Shown here: in pieces, positions 13,711-22,449 of the stretch | Layout of the letters: every line of letters begins with the position of its first letter | Position numbering within the stretch: position 1 is the first letter of the stretch | Assembly: GCA_023419055.1 (NCBI GenBank) | Contig: JAEZYO010000229.1 | Location: forward strand, 1-25,646 | Reading direction: 5' to 3' | Length of the DNA stretch: 25,646 nt | Origin: Pseudomonadota bacterium | GTDB taxonomy: Bacteria; Myxococcota; Polyangia; Polyangiales; Polyangiaceae | The notes under the pieces: generated by a model | What the model saw: the letters and a program-made list of their open reading frames with translations, nothing else | The model's database searches: none | What the model was told of the DNA's origin: nothing | Made by a program: the position numbers and the translations under genes

Positions 13711-15782
13711 ACGTGAGCCCGGGACGCGCGCGTTGGATCCGCCTTCGCATGGGCGTGCTTTGCGGCGTGCTCGCGCTCGGGCTCGGCCTCGTCGTGGCCT
13801 CCGGTTACACGCTCACGATCCAAGACGGCCCGGCCTGGCGCGAGCTCGCGGAGATGCAGCGCCAGAGGCGGCTGCACGTCACGCCGAAGCGCGGCAACAT
13901 CTTCGACCGCAACCGGAGCGCGCTCGCGGTGAGCGTCGACGTGCCGAGCGTCAGCCTCGACGCCGTCGAGCTCTTGCGAGGCGTGCCGTCCGCGCAGATC
14001 CCGGTCGTGGCGCGCGACGCTGCGAACCGCATCGCCGCCGTGCTCTCGATCGACCCCGCGCAGGTCGAGCGCAGGATCCTCGCCAAGCGCCGCTTCGCCT
14101 GGCTCAAGCGCCAGATCAGCGCGACCGAGGCGGACGCGGTGCGCGACCTCGGGGTCTCCGCCGAGGGCAAGCGAGCCATCGCCGGGCTCTCCGTCGAAGG
14201 CGAGGGGCGCCGCTACTACCCGCGCCGCGAGCTCGCGGGGCCGTTGCTCGGGTTCGTGGCGCCGGACGGCGAAGGCAAGGACGGGCTCGAGTTCGCGCTG
14301 GATCGCGACTTGAAGGGCCGCGCGGAGGAGCTGAAGGGGCTGCGCGACCGCTCGGGGCGCCTGATCTTCTCCGATGGGATGCAGGACGATCGCGCCTTCG
14401 CGGGGCACGACATCGAGCTCAGCATCGATCAGGGCCTGCAGTACTTCGCCGAGCGTGAGCTCGCGGCCGCCGTGCGGACGTTCGAGGCCAAGGGCGGCTC
14501 GGTGGCGGTGATCGAGCCCTACACCGGCGAGGTGTTGGCGCTCGCGAGCTCGCCGTCGTTCAACCCCAACGACTACACGGCGAGCGAGCCCGAGGCGCGG
14601 CGCGACCGCGGCGCGAGCTACGTCTTCGAGCCGGGCTCGACCTCCAAGATCTTCACGGTGGCGGCCGGCCTCGCCGGCGGCGCGATCACGCCCACCGACA
14701 AGATCTACTGCGAGAAGGGGACGTTCCGCGTCGACAACGTGACCATCCGCGACACCCACCCCTCGGAGTGGCTCACGCTCTCGCAGGTGCTGGCGCTCTC
14801 TTCGAACATCTGCGCCGCCAAGATCGGGCTCTCCCTGGGCGGCGACAAGCTCTACGAAGCGCTGCGTCGCTTCGGCTTCGGCGAGGAGACCGGCGTGGAC
14901 CTGCCCGGCGAGGCGAGCGGTACGCTCCGGCCTCGCGGGCGCCCGTGGGTTCAGGTCGAGACCGCGTCGGCGGCGTTCGGACAGGGCATCGGCGTCACGA
15001 ACCTGCAGCTCGCGCTCGCTACAGCGGCGATCGCGAATGGTGGAGAGCTGATGCATCCGGTCCTGGTGCGCAAGGTGACCACGTCGAGCGGGGAGGTCGT
15101 GCGCGAGGCCGCGCCCGAGGTTCGGCGCCGCGTCATCCCTCAGCACGTGGCGCGCGCGGTGACCGAGATGCTCGTGGCCGTGACGGAAGGCGAGGGGACC
15201 GGCGTGGAAGCGGCGGTGGACGGCTACCGCGTCGCCGGCAAGACCGCGACCGCGCAGAAGGCGGACGCGGTCACGGGGCGCTACTCGATCGATCGCTACA
15301 TCGCGTCCTTCGTCGGATTCGTCCCCGCGGAGAAGCCGGCGGTGGTGATCGCGGTCACCGTGGACGAGCCGATGGTGGATCACGCCGGTGGCTCGGTGGC
15401 CGCGCCGGTCTTCCGGCGTGTCGCGCACATGGCCCTCAAGTACAAGGGCCTCGCCCCGAAGACGACCGAGCGCGCGGACGTCGCGTCGCTCGCCGGGGCC
15501 CCCGATCCGGCGAACCTGACCTACGAGCTTTTGCGCCAAGCGTCGGGCAAGCAGCCGGCGGTGCAAGAAGCGCTGCCGGCGCTCGCGGCCGTACCTGCGG
15601 GCATGGTGCGCGTTCCGGACATGACCGGTTGGCCTGCGCGTCGCGCGCTCCAGCAGTCGATGTCGCTCGGCTTGAAGCCGCGGCTCGAAGGTAGCGGTTT
15701 GCTCGTGAGTCAAAATCCAGCGCCCGGCTCGGTGATCGAGCCAGGCGCAAGCCTCGTTCTGGTCTTCGAACCCGCTTCATGA
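13707..15782 (+). CDS. ftsI: Septal peptidoglycan transpeptidase FtsI (PBP3-type) with PASTA domain
   Basis: The 691-residue class B penicillin-binding protein crosslinks septal peptidoglycan. It has one membrane anchor (about 14-36), a dimerisation region with RGNIFDRN (62-69) and a transpeptidase domain (about 260-575). The active-site motifs are Ser311-Thr-Ser-Lys314, Ser365-Ser-Asn367 and the third motif at 512-514. The third motif reads Lys-Thr-Ala (in VAGKTATAQK) where KTG is the family norm. Residues 631-689 form a single PASTA domain, which helps explain a length above that of E. coli FtsI. The start GTG overlaps the ftsL stop (GTGA) and GAGGAGG lies about 10 nt upstream. murE follows in an ATGA overlap. 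Confidence 0.94.
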   Translation: MNVSPGRARWIRLRMGVLCGVLALGLGLVVASGYTLTIQDGPAWRELAEMQRQRRLHVTPKRGNIFDRNRSALAVSVDVPSVSLDAVELLRGVPSAQIPVVARDAANRIAAVLSIDPAQVERRILAKRRFAWLKRQISATEADAVRDLGVSAEGKRAIAGLSVEGEGRRYYPRRELAGPLLGFVAPDGEGKDGLEFALDRDLKGRAEELKGLRDRSGRLIFSDGMQDDRAFAGHDIELSIDQGLQYFAERELAAAVRTFEAKGGSVAVIEPYTGEVLALASSPSFNPNDYTASEPEARRDRGASYVFEPGSTSKIFTVAAGLAGGAITPTDKIYCEKGTFRVDNVTIRDTHPSEWLTLSQVLALSSNICAAKIGLSLGGDKLYEALRRFGFGEETGVDLPGEASGTLRPRGRPWVQVETASAAFGQGIGVTNLQLALATAAIANGGELMHPVLVRKVTTSSGEVVREAAPEVRRRVIPQHVARAVTEMLVAVTEGEGTGVEAAVDGYRVAGKTATAQKADAVTGRYSIDRYIASFVGFVPAEKPAVVIAVTVDEPMVDHAGGSVAAPVFRRVAHMALKYKGLAPKTTERADVASLAGAPDPANLTYELLRQASGKQPAVQEALPALAAVPAGMVRVPDMTGWPARRALQQSMSLGLKPRLEGSGLLVSQNPAPGSVIEPGASLVLVFEPAS

Positions 15783-17302
15783 CCGCCCTCGCCCAGACCC
15801 CCGCCTCGAGCACCGGGCTCACCACGGGTGAGCTCGCGCGCGTGCTCGCGCCCTTCGGCGCCGCGCTGCGCGGAGACGCGAGCGTGCGCGTGACCGGCGT
15901 GCGCCAGGACTCGCGGCGGATCGAGCCGGGCGACCTGTTCTGCGCGCGGGTGGGCGGCAAGGTGAGCGGCCTCGAGCACGTCGCCCAGGCGGTCGAGCGC
16001 GGCGCGGTGGCGCTGCTCGTCGATCGCGGTCGAGCGCCGAGCGATCAGGGCTTGCCCGCGATCGAGGTGGACGACGCGCGCCGCGCGCTCGCGTTTGCGG
16101 CAGAAGCGATCTACGGCGAGCCGAGCCGAGCTCTCTGTCTCATCGGGGTGACGGGGACCAACGGTAAGACGACGGTGAGCTTCCTGGTCGAGCACGCGCT
16201 CGCCGAGCTCGGCCAGAAGGCTGCGCGCCTCGGCACGCTCGGCCTGAGTTTTCTGGGGAAGGCGAGCGAGGGGTCGCTCACCACGCCCGAAGCCGACGAC
16301 CTCAGCCGAACCTTCGCGGAAATCGCCGGCGCCGGCGGCACTCACGTCGTGATGGAAGTGTCGAGTCACGCGCTCGAGATCGGCCGCGTCGGCGCGCTCC
16401 GCTTCCGGGTCGGCGCGTTCACGAACCTGACCCAGGATCACCTCGACTTCCACGGCACCATGCAGGCGTACGGCGCGGCCAAGCGCCGGCTGTTCCAGGA
16501 TTTCGAGCTCGAGGCCAGCGTGATCAACGTGGGTGACGCCTTCGGCTCGGAGCTCGGCCGCGCGGCGAGGGGCCGCGTGATCCGCGTCGCTCGCGCCGGA
16601 GAGGCCGACATCTCCGTAAGATCCGCGACCGTGGGAGCGCGCGGGATCCAAGCCGAGCTCGGGACACCCTCCGGCAACGTCGCTCTCGCCTCCGCGCTCA
16701 CCGGCGAGCACAACCTCGAGAACCTCCTGGTGGCGCTCGGTGTGCTCGTGGCGCTCGGCTTCGAGCCGGCGCGCGCCGCGAGCGCGCTCGGTCGCGCGCC
16801 TCAAGTGCCGGGACGGCTCGAGCGCTGCGACGGACCCGGCGACGACGTTTCGGTGTTCGTCGACTACGCGCACACTCCCGACGCGCTCGAGCGCGTGCTC
16901 GCCGCGCTTCGCCGCGTCAGCTCCGGGGAGCTCGTGTGCGTGTTCGGTTGCGGCGGGGATCGCGACCCCGGCAAGCGTCCCAAGATGGGCGCCGCGGTCG
17001 CCGACGCGGCCGATCGCGCCTTCGTCACGAACGACAATCCGCGCAGCGAAGATCCGGCCAAGATCGCGGCCGCCATCGAGCCGCCGCTCGCGGCGAGCGG
17101 GATCGCGTACGAGATCGAGCTCGATCGGGCCACCGCCATCCGGCGCGCGATCCTCGAAGCGGCACCGGGCGCGACCGTGCTCGTCGCCGGTAAGGGTCAC
17201 GAGCCGTACCAGATCATCGGCGCCGAGACGCGTCCGTTCGACGACCGCGACGAAGCGCGGCGCGCGCTCGCCGAGCGCCGCGCCGAGAGGGAGCGCGCGT
17301 GA
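15779..17302 (+). CDS. murE: UDP-MurNAc-L-Ala-D-Glu:meso-diaminopimelate ligase MurE
   Basis: The 507-residue cytoplasmic ligase adds the third stem-peptide residue. It shows the Mur P-loop GVTGTNGKTT (123-132), the TNLTQDHLDFHG block, YGAAKRR with Lys235 as the expected carbamylated lysine, TGEHNLEN, and DYAHTPDAL. DNPR (419-422) is the motif that marks meso-diaminopimelate rather than lysine specificity, which fits a diderm host. Length is typical. The ATG at 15779 overlaps the ftsI stop (ATGA), and murF begins in a GTGA overlap. Confidence 0.96.
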   Translation: MTALAQTPASSTGLTTGELARVLAPFGAALRGDASVRVTGVRQDSRRIEPGDLFCARVGGKVSGLEHVAQAVERGAVALLVDRGRAPSDQGLPAIEVDDARRALAFAAEAIYGEPSRALCLIGVTGTNGKTTVSFLVEHALAELGQKAARLGTLGLSFLGKASEGSLTTPEADDLSRTFAEIAGAGGTHVVMEVSSHALEIGRVGALRFRVGAFTNLTQDHLDFHGTMQAYGAAKRRLFQDFELEASVINVGDAFGSELGRAARGRVIRVARAGEADISVRSATVGARGIQAELGTPSGNVALASALTGEHNLENLLVALGVLVALGFEPARAASALGRAPQVPGRLERCDGPGDDVSVFVDYAHTPDALERVLAALRRVSSGELVCVFGCGGDRDPGKRPKMGAAVADAADRAFVTNDNPRSEDPAKIAAAIEPPLAASGIAYEIELDRATAIRRAILEAAPGATVLVAGKGHEPYQIIGAETRPFDDRDEARRALAERRAERERA

Positions 17303-18729
17303 GCCGGATCCCGGAGAACCAGGCGCCCTTCAGCGTGAGCGAGGTGCTCGCGGCCACGTCGGGGCGCGCGAGCGAAGGGCTCGACCGAGGGCTCGAGCTC
17401 CGTGGCGTCGGGACCGACACGCGCGCCGATCTCACGGGCAAGCTCTTCGTCGCCCTCGCGGGAGAGCGCTACGACGCGCACGACTACCTGGATCGCGCCA
17501 GAACCGCCGGAGCTCTCGCGGCGCTGGTGGAGCGCGCGGTCCCGAACGCTCCGCTGCCGCTCGTGCAGGTGACTTCGACGCTCGCCGCGCTCGGCGACCT
17601 CGCGCGCTTCCATCGTCGCCGCTTCGCGGGCAAGGTCGTCGCCATCGGCGGCTCTGCCGGCAAGACCACGACTCGGAGCGCGGTCGGGGCCCTGCTCGAG
17701 GTCGCGGCGCCGGGCGCCGTCCACCAGACCAGCGGCAACCTGAACAACCTGATCGGCGTCCCGCTCGTCCTCCTCGGGCTCGCTCCGTCCCACCGCTTCG
17801 CCGTCGTCGAAGTGGGCACGAACACGCCGGGCGAGGTCGCGCGCCTGATGGAGATCGTCGAACCCGAGGCCTCGCTGCTCACGCTGATCGACATCGAGCA
17901 CACCGAGGGCCTCGGCGATCTGGACGGCGTGGAGCGCGAAGAAGGCGACCTCTTCGCCCGCCTGCCTACCGGCGCCACGGCGATCGGCAACGTGGACGAC
18001 GCTCGCGTTGCTCGTCAGCTCGCGCGCGCTCGGGTGGCGCGAAAGCTCGGCTACGGTCTCGGCGCCTCGGGCGACGTCGGCGTGCTCGAACGCGCGGCGC
18101 GGGGCCTCGAGGGGCAAAGCTTGCGCGTTCGGTTGCCCTCGGGCGAGGTCCGCCTGGACGTCCCGCTGCTCGGTGATGCGGGAGCGCTCGCTCTGCTGGC
18201 CGCGCTGTCGGTGCTCCAGGTGTTCGCGCCGGGAGCGCTCGCCGACCCGGGAGCCCTCACGCGCGCGCTCGGTCGCGCGGGGGAGCCGGGGCGCTTGCGG
18301 CCGCTCGAGCTCGCCGAGGGTACCGTCGTGCTCGACGACACGTACAACGCGAACCCCGCCAGCGTGCTCGCCTCGATCCAGGCAGCGCGGGAGCTCGCGA
18401 CCTCGCGCAGGTCGCGTTTGGTCCTGGTGCTCGGCGAGATGCGCGAGCTCGGGCGGGCCTCGCGTGACGAACACGAGCGCGTCGGCAAGGCGCTCGCGGA
18501 AAGCGGCGCCGCGGCCCTCGTCGCCATCGGCGGGGACGCCGAGCTCTACCTCGAGGGCGCGCGCCGTTCCGGGATTGACGCCGTGTTTTCCGAAGATTCG
18601 GCCAGCGCGCTCGCCGTGGTCCGCGAACGCGTGCGGCCGGGCGACGTCGTTCTGGTGAAGGCTTCGCGCGGTGTGCGCGCGGAGCGGGTCGTCGAGGAGC
18701 TCGCCGGCGGAGGAAGTACGAGAACGTGA
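17299..18729 (+). CDS. murF: UDP-MurNAc-tripeptide:D-Ala-D-Ala ligase MurF (divergent active site)
   Basis: The 476-residue protein has MurF architecture: a substrate-binding N-terminal domain (DTRADLTGKLFVALAGERYDAHDY, broken here as DTRADLTGKLF then VALAGERYDAHDY), P-loop GGSAGKTTT (117-125), SGNLNNLIGVP (145-155), and DDTYNANPAS in the C-terminal domain. Position after murE supports the assignment. The central domain is unusual. Glu215 replaces the lysine that is carbamylated in E. coli MurF, the usual Asn before the H-x-E segment is absent (LIDIEHTEG), and the G-x-H-N-x-x-N motif reads LGDAGALALL (291-300). The frame is intact with no sign of an indel. GTG 17299 overlaps the murE stop, with AGAGGGAG upstream. 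It may still be active with altered chemistry. Confidence 0.9.
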   Translation: MSRIPENQAPFSVSEVLAATSGRASEGLDRGLELRGVGTDTRADLTGKLFVALAGERYDAHDYLDRARTAGALAALVERAVPNAPLPLVQVTSTLAALGDLARFHRRRFAGKVVAIGGSAGKTTTRSAVGALLEVAAPGAVHQTSGNLNNLIGVPLVLLGLAPSHRFAVVEVGTNTPGEVARLMEIVEPEASLLTLIDIEHTEGLGDLDGVEREEGDLFARLPTGATAIGNVDDARVARQLARARVARKLGYGLGASGDVGVLERAARGLEGQSLRVRLPSGEVRLDVPLLGDAGALALLAALSVLQVFAPGALADPGALTRALGRAGEPGRLRPLELAEGTVVLDDTYNANPASVLASIQAARELATSRRSRLVLVLGEMRELGRASRDEHERVGKALAESGAAALVAIGGDAELYLEGARRSGIDAVFSEDSASALAVVRERVRPGDVVLVKASRGVRAERVVEELAGGGSTRT

Positions 18730-19856
18730 TCTACGAGCTCCTGTTCCCGCTCTCCACGAAGGTGGACTGGCTGTCCTGGCTGAACGTGCTCAGGTACACG
18801 CCCTTCCGCGCCATCATGGCCGCGATTTCGGCCATGTTGATGAGCTTCGTCGTGGCGCCCTGGTTCATCAAGCGCCTGCGCGGCAAGCAGATCAGCCAGA
18901 TCATCCGCGAAGAAGGGCCGGCCTCCCACTTCTCGAAGCGCGGCACGCCGACCATGGGCGGCTCGCTGATCCTGCTCAGCATCCTGGTGCCGACGGTGCT
19001 GTGGGCCGACGTGAAGAACGTGTTCGTCGCCGCGACCGCGGGCGTCACCGCCGGCTACGGCGCGGTCGGCTACCTCGACGATCGGCTCAAGATCTCGGGC
19101 TCGAACACGCGAGGACTGCCGGGGCGCTACAAGCTGCTCGGTCAGATCGTGGTCGGTGGGTTCGCGCTCGCGTTCCTGTTCCTCAATACGCCGGAGCTGC
19201 CCCAAGCCTGGGTCGAGATTCGTGCCCGCCTCGCGATCCCCTTCCTGGCCTTCGCGAAGCACCCCATCGAGCTTCCGATCCTCGTCTACCTCGGGTTCGC
19301 GCTGTTCGTGGTGGTGGCGATGAGCAACGCCGTGAATCTCACCGACGGCCTCGACGGCCTGGCTATCGGTCCGGTGATCATCAACGCCGGCACGTATACG
19401 CTCTGGGCTTACATCGCCGGTTCGGTGCTCTTCGGACGCCCACTCGCGGGCTACCTCGACATCGCTGGCATCCCCGAGATGAGCGAGCTTGCCGTCTTCG
19501 GGGCAGCCGTGGTCGGCGCGGGCTTCGGCTTTCTCTGGTACAACACCTACCCGGCTCAGGTCTTCATGGGAGACGTGGGGTCGCTCGCGCTCGGCGGCGG
19601 CCTCGGCATGATGGCCGTGATTACCAAGACCGAGCTTCTCAGCATCATCCTGGGCGGCCTCTTCTTCGTCGAGGCCGTGAGCGTCATCACGCAGGTGGTT
19701 TCATTCAAGCTGTTCAAGAAGCGGGTCTTCTTGATGGCTCCCATCCACCATCATTACGAGAAGAAGGGGTGGCCGGAGCCGCGCATCATCGTGCGGTTCT
19801 GGATCATCAGCGTCCTTCTGGCGTTGGTCGCGCTCTCTTCGCTCAAGCTTCGGTGA
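18726..19856 (+). CDS. mraY: Phospho-MurNAc-pentapeptide transferase MraY
   Basis: The 376-residue polytopic membrane enzyme transfers phospho-MurNAc-pentapeptide to undecaprenyl phosphate, giving lipid I. Family motifs are all present: RGTPTMGG (72-79), GYLDD with Asp118/Asp119, NAVNLTDGLDGLA (201-213), FMGDVGSLALGG (280-291) and the histidine loop APIHHHYEKKG (339-349; His341-343). About ten hydrophobic helices are visible. GTG 18726 overlaps the murF stop (GTGA). GGAGG lies 12 nt upstream, a slightly long spacing. murD begins 2 nt after the stop, one of two junctions in the cluster that are not a 4-nt overlap. Confidence 0.96.
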   Translation: MIYELLFPLSTKVDWLSWLNVLRYTPFRAIMAAISAMLMSFVVAPWFIKRLRGKQISQIIREEGPASHFSKRGTPTMGGSLILLSILVPTVLWADVKNVFVAATAGVTAGYGAVGYLDDRLKISGSNTRGLPGRYKLLGQIVVGGFALAFLFLNTPELPQAWVEIRARLAIPFLAFAKHPIELPILVYLGFALFVVVAMSNAVNLTDGLDGLAIGPVIINAGTYTLWAYIAGSVLFGRPLAGYLDIAGIPEMSELAVFGAAVVGAGFGFLWYNTYPAQVFMGDVGSLALGGGLGMMAVITKTELLSIILGGLFFVEAVSVITQVVSFKLFKKRVFLMAPIHHHYEKKGWPEPRIIVRFWIISVLLALVALSSLKLR

Positions 19857-19858
19857 CC

Positions 19859-21205
19859 ATGAACCTCAAAGGGAAGAACGTGATTGTGGTCGGGCTCGGC
19901 AAGAGCGGAGTCGCGGCGACTCTGCTCTGTCACGAGCGCGGCGCAGAGGTGCTCGGCAACGACAGCGCGCCGCTCGAAAAGTGGCCGCCTCAAGCCAAGG
20001 CGCTCGCCGGGCGCGGTATCAAGACCGTGGCCGGCACTCATCGCGGCGTCGCGTTCGAGCGCGCCCAGCTCGTGGTGGTCTCGCCCGGCGTTCCGGCCAT
20101 GCCGGAGCTCGAGCGGGCGCTCGCGAGCGGAGCCGAGGTGATAGGCGAGCTCGAGCTCGCCTCCCGCTGCTACGAAGGCGAGCCCGTCGTGGCGGTCGGC
20201 GGCACCAACGGCAAGAGCACGACCACCACCCTCGTGGGTGAGCTGCTCTCCGCGGCGGGTGAGAAGGTCTTCACCGGCGGCAACCTGGGCCGGCCGGCGG
20301 TCGAGGCCGTGGACGGCGAGTTCGACTGCATCGTGCTCGAGGTCTCGAGCTTCCAGCTCGAGCGCGCCCCGAGCTTCCGTCCGAAGGTCAGCGTGCTGCT
20401 CAACGTCACGGAGGACCACCTCGATCGCTACCCCAGCTTTTCGGCCTACGCCGAGGCGAAGGGCAACGCCTTCGTGAACCAGACGGCCGACGACGTCGCC
20501 GTCGTGCCGTTCGGTGACCGCATTTGCGAAGAGCAGGCCCGGCGCGGCAAGGGGCGCGTCGTGTTCTTCGGCTCGGCCGGTGACTACGTGATCGACGGGC
20601 AAGCCGTGGTCGAGAGCGCGAGCGGCGAGCGCTTCGACCTTTCGCAGACGCGCCTCCACGGCGCGCACAACTACCTGAACGCGGCTGCGGCGATCGCGGC
20701 GGCGCGCGCGCTCGGGATCTCGGGCGACTCGGTGCGCCTCGGTCTCTCGCGCTTCGAACCCTTGCCGCACCGCATGGCGCTCGCGGGGGAGGTCGCGGGG
20801 GTGCGCTTCTACGACGACTCCAAGGGCACCAACGTCGGCGCCGCGGTGACCGCGCTCTCGGGGTTGCGCGAGCCGAAGGGAGTCTTGATCGCGGGCGGCC
20901 GTGACAAGCTCGGCGCCTACGAGCCGCTCGTCGACGCCCTGCGGCAGAAGGGGCGCGCCGTAGTGCTGATCGGGGAGGCCGCCGATCGCATCGCTCGGGC
21001 GGTCGGCGACGCGCTGCCCGTCACGCGCGCGACGAGCATGCCCGAGGCGGTCCGGCTCGCGTTCGAAGCGGCCGAGCCGGGGGACGCGGTGCTCCTCAGC
21101 CCGGCGTGCTCGAGCTTCGACATGTTCAAGAGCTACGCCGATCGCGGCGACCGCTTCGTGGACGCGGTGCGTGAGCTCTCGGCGGCGGGGAAGGCCTCGT
21201 CATGA
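19859..21205 (+). CDS. murD: UDP-MurNAc-L-alanine:D-glutamate ligase MurD
   Basis: The 448-residue cytoplasmic ligase adds D-glutamate to UDP-MurNAc-L-Ala. The N-terminal Rossmann-like domain starts NVIVVGLGKSGVAA and contains VVVSPGVP. The P-loop is GGTNGKSTTT (114-123). SSFQLE, NVTEDHLDRY and AEAKGNAF with Lys201 (predicted carbamylated lysine) follow, then GAHNYLN, DDSKGTNVGA, GGRDKLG and LLSPACSSFDMFKSYADRGD. Length matches the family. ATG 19859 is chosen because it directly precedes the conserved N-terminus and lies 2 nt after the mraY stop. Sequence further upstream is mraY read out of frame. No strong ribosome-binding site is visible. ftsW overlaps in ATGA. Confidence 0.96.
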   Translation: MNLKGKNVIVVGLGKSGVAATLLCHERGAEVLGNDSAPLEKWPPQAKALAGRGIKTVAGTHRGVAFERAQLVVVSPGVPAMPELERALASGAEVIGELELASRCYEGEPVVAVGGTNGKSTTTTLVGELLSAAGEKVFTGGNLGRPAVEAVDGEFDCIVLEVSSFQLERAPSFRPKVSVLLNVTEDHLDRYPSFSAYAEAKGNAFVNQTADDVAVVPFGDRICEEQARRGKGRVVFFGSAGDYVIDGQAVVESASGERFDLSQTRLHGAHNYLNAAAAIAAARALGISGDSVRLGLSRFEPLPHRMALAGEVAGVRFYDDSKGTNVGAAVTALSGLREPKGVLIAGGRDKLGAYEPLVDALRQKGRAVVLIGEAADRIARAVGDALPVTRATSMPEAVRLAFEAAEPGDAVLLSPACSSFDMFKSYADRGDRFVDAVRELSAAGKASS

Positions 21206-22449
21206 AATCGGTCGTCGAGCTCTTGAGCGGAGGGGCCCGCCGCGGGCCCGTCGACATCGTGCTGGCGGCGACCGCCATCGCCTTGCTCGGGTTCGGCGTG
21301 GTGATGGTCTACAGCGCGAGCGTGGTCGAGGCCACGGTGGTGTTCCGGGACCCGCAGTACTTCCTGAAGCGCCAAGCGGTCTACGCGCTCGGCGGTCTCG
21401 CGATCATCCTCTTGGTTTCGCGCATCGACTATCACCGGCTACGGCCCCTCACGTATCCCATCCTCGGCGTCGTCACGGTGATGATGATCCTGAGCGTGAT
21501 CGGGTTCGGGCACACGGGCGGCGGCGCCGCGCGCTGGCTCGCGCTGGGTCCGATCCACATCCAGCCGTCGGAGGCGGCCAAGCTCGCCCTGATCCTCTGG
21601 CTCGCGTACTCGCTCGCGAAGAAGCAGGAGAAGGTGAAGAGCTTCTCCATCGGCATGGTCCCGCATTTTCTGATGGCCGGCTTCTTGATGGCGCTCTGCC
21701 TCAAGCAGCCGGACTTCGGCGGCGCCTCGATGCTGCTCCTGCTCACCTTCACGCTGCTGTTCGTGGCCGGCGCCCGACTCGGGTACCTGCTCGGCGCGGC
21801 CATGCTCGGCGCGATCTTCGCCATCTGGGCGGTGCGCTTCACCGACTACCGCTGGGAACGCATGCTCGCCTGGTTCAACATGGCCGAGCACCGCGGCGAC
21901 CTCGCGTACCAGCCGTTCCAGAGCGTGATGAGCTTCGGATCTGGGCAGTTCTCGGGGCTCGGGCTCGGGCAAGGGCTCCAGGTGCTCTACCTGCCGGAGG
22001 CGCACACGGACTTCATCTCCGCCATCGTGGGCGAGGAGCTCGGATTGCTCGGGATCCTGTGCTTGTGCGGCGCCTACCTCTTGATCGTCTCTCGCGGAGT
22101 GCGCACCGCGCTCGAGGCGGACGACGACTACGGCTCCTACATCGCGTTCGGTATCTCGGTGCTGTTCGGCGCGCAGGCGCTGATCAACATGTCCGTCGCG
22201 ATGGCCATGCTCCCGACCAAGGGCCTCACGCTGCCGTTCGTGAGCTACGGCGGGTCGTCGCTCCTCGTGAACGCGACCGCGATGGGCGTGTTGCTCGGCA
22301 TTTCGCGCCGCAGCGAGAGCCGGCGCAACACGCGCACGACCGCCGGTGGGCCGCTGCCCGAAGCGAGCGCCATGCTCGTCACCGAAGCCACCTTCGCGCC
22401 CGAAGCGATGCGCGGCGCGAAGCGAGCGCCCCAGGAGGCCCGGGCATGA
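21202..22449 (+). CDS. ftsW: Septal peptidoglycan glycosyltransferase FtsW (SEDS family)
   Basis: The 415-residue SEDS protein polymerises lipid II at the septum with FtsI. About ten membrane helices are visible. Signatures include YSAS near the N-terminus, GGGAARWLALGPIHIQPSE, KQPDFGGA, GLGLGQGLQVLYLPEAHTDF with Asp270 at the position of the catalytic Asp in E. coli FtsW, GEELGLLG and LPFVSYGGSS. A soluble, poorly conserved tail of about 45 residues follows the last helix. It is FtsW rather than RodA by cluster position and the PEAHTDF motif. ATG 21202 overlaps the murD stop; GGGGAAGG is upstream. murG starts in an ATGA overlap. Confidence 0.94.
   Translation: MKSVVELLSGGARRGPVDIVLAATAIALLGFGVVMVYSASVVEATVVFRDPQYFLKRQAVYALGGLAIILLVSRIDYHRLRPLTYPILGVVTVMMILSVIGFGHTGGGAARWLALGPIHIQPSEAAKLALILWLAYSLAKKQEKVKSFSIGMVPHFLMAGFLMALCLKQPDFGGASMLLLLTFTLLFVAGARLGYLLGAAMLGAIFAIWAVRFTDYRWERMLAWFNMAEHRGDLAYQPFQSVMSFGSGQFSGLGLGQGLQVLYLPEAHTDFISAIVGEELGLLGILCLCGAYLLIVSRGVRTALEADDDYGSYIAFGISVLFGAQALINMSVAMAMLPTKGLTLPFVSYGGSSLLVNATAMGVLLGISRRSESRRNTRTTAGGPLPEASAMLVTEATFAPEAMRGAKRAPQEARA

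Noticed and set aside
13464..15713. Long open frame on the minus strand opposite ftsI (about 749 codons)
   Set aside because: It is rich in Arg, His, Glu and Asp with no motifs, and lies opposite a gene with clear catalytic motifs. This is a GC-bias artefact, as are similar antisense frames opposite tamB, the tamA-like gene, murE, murF and murG.
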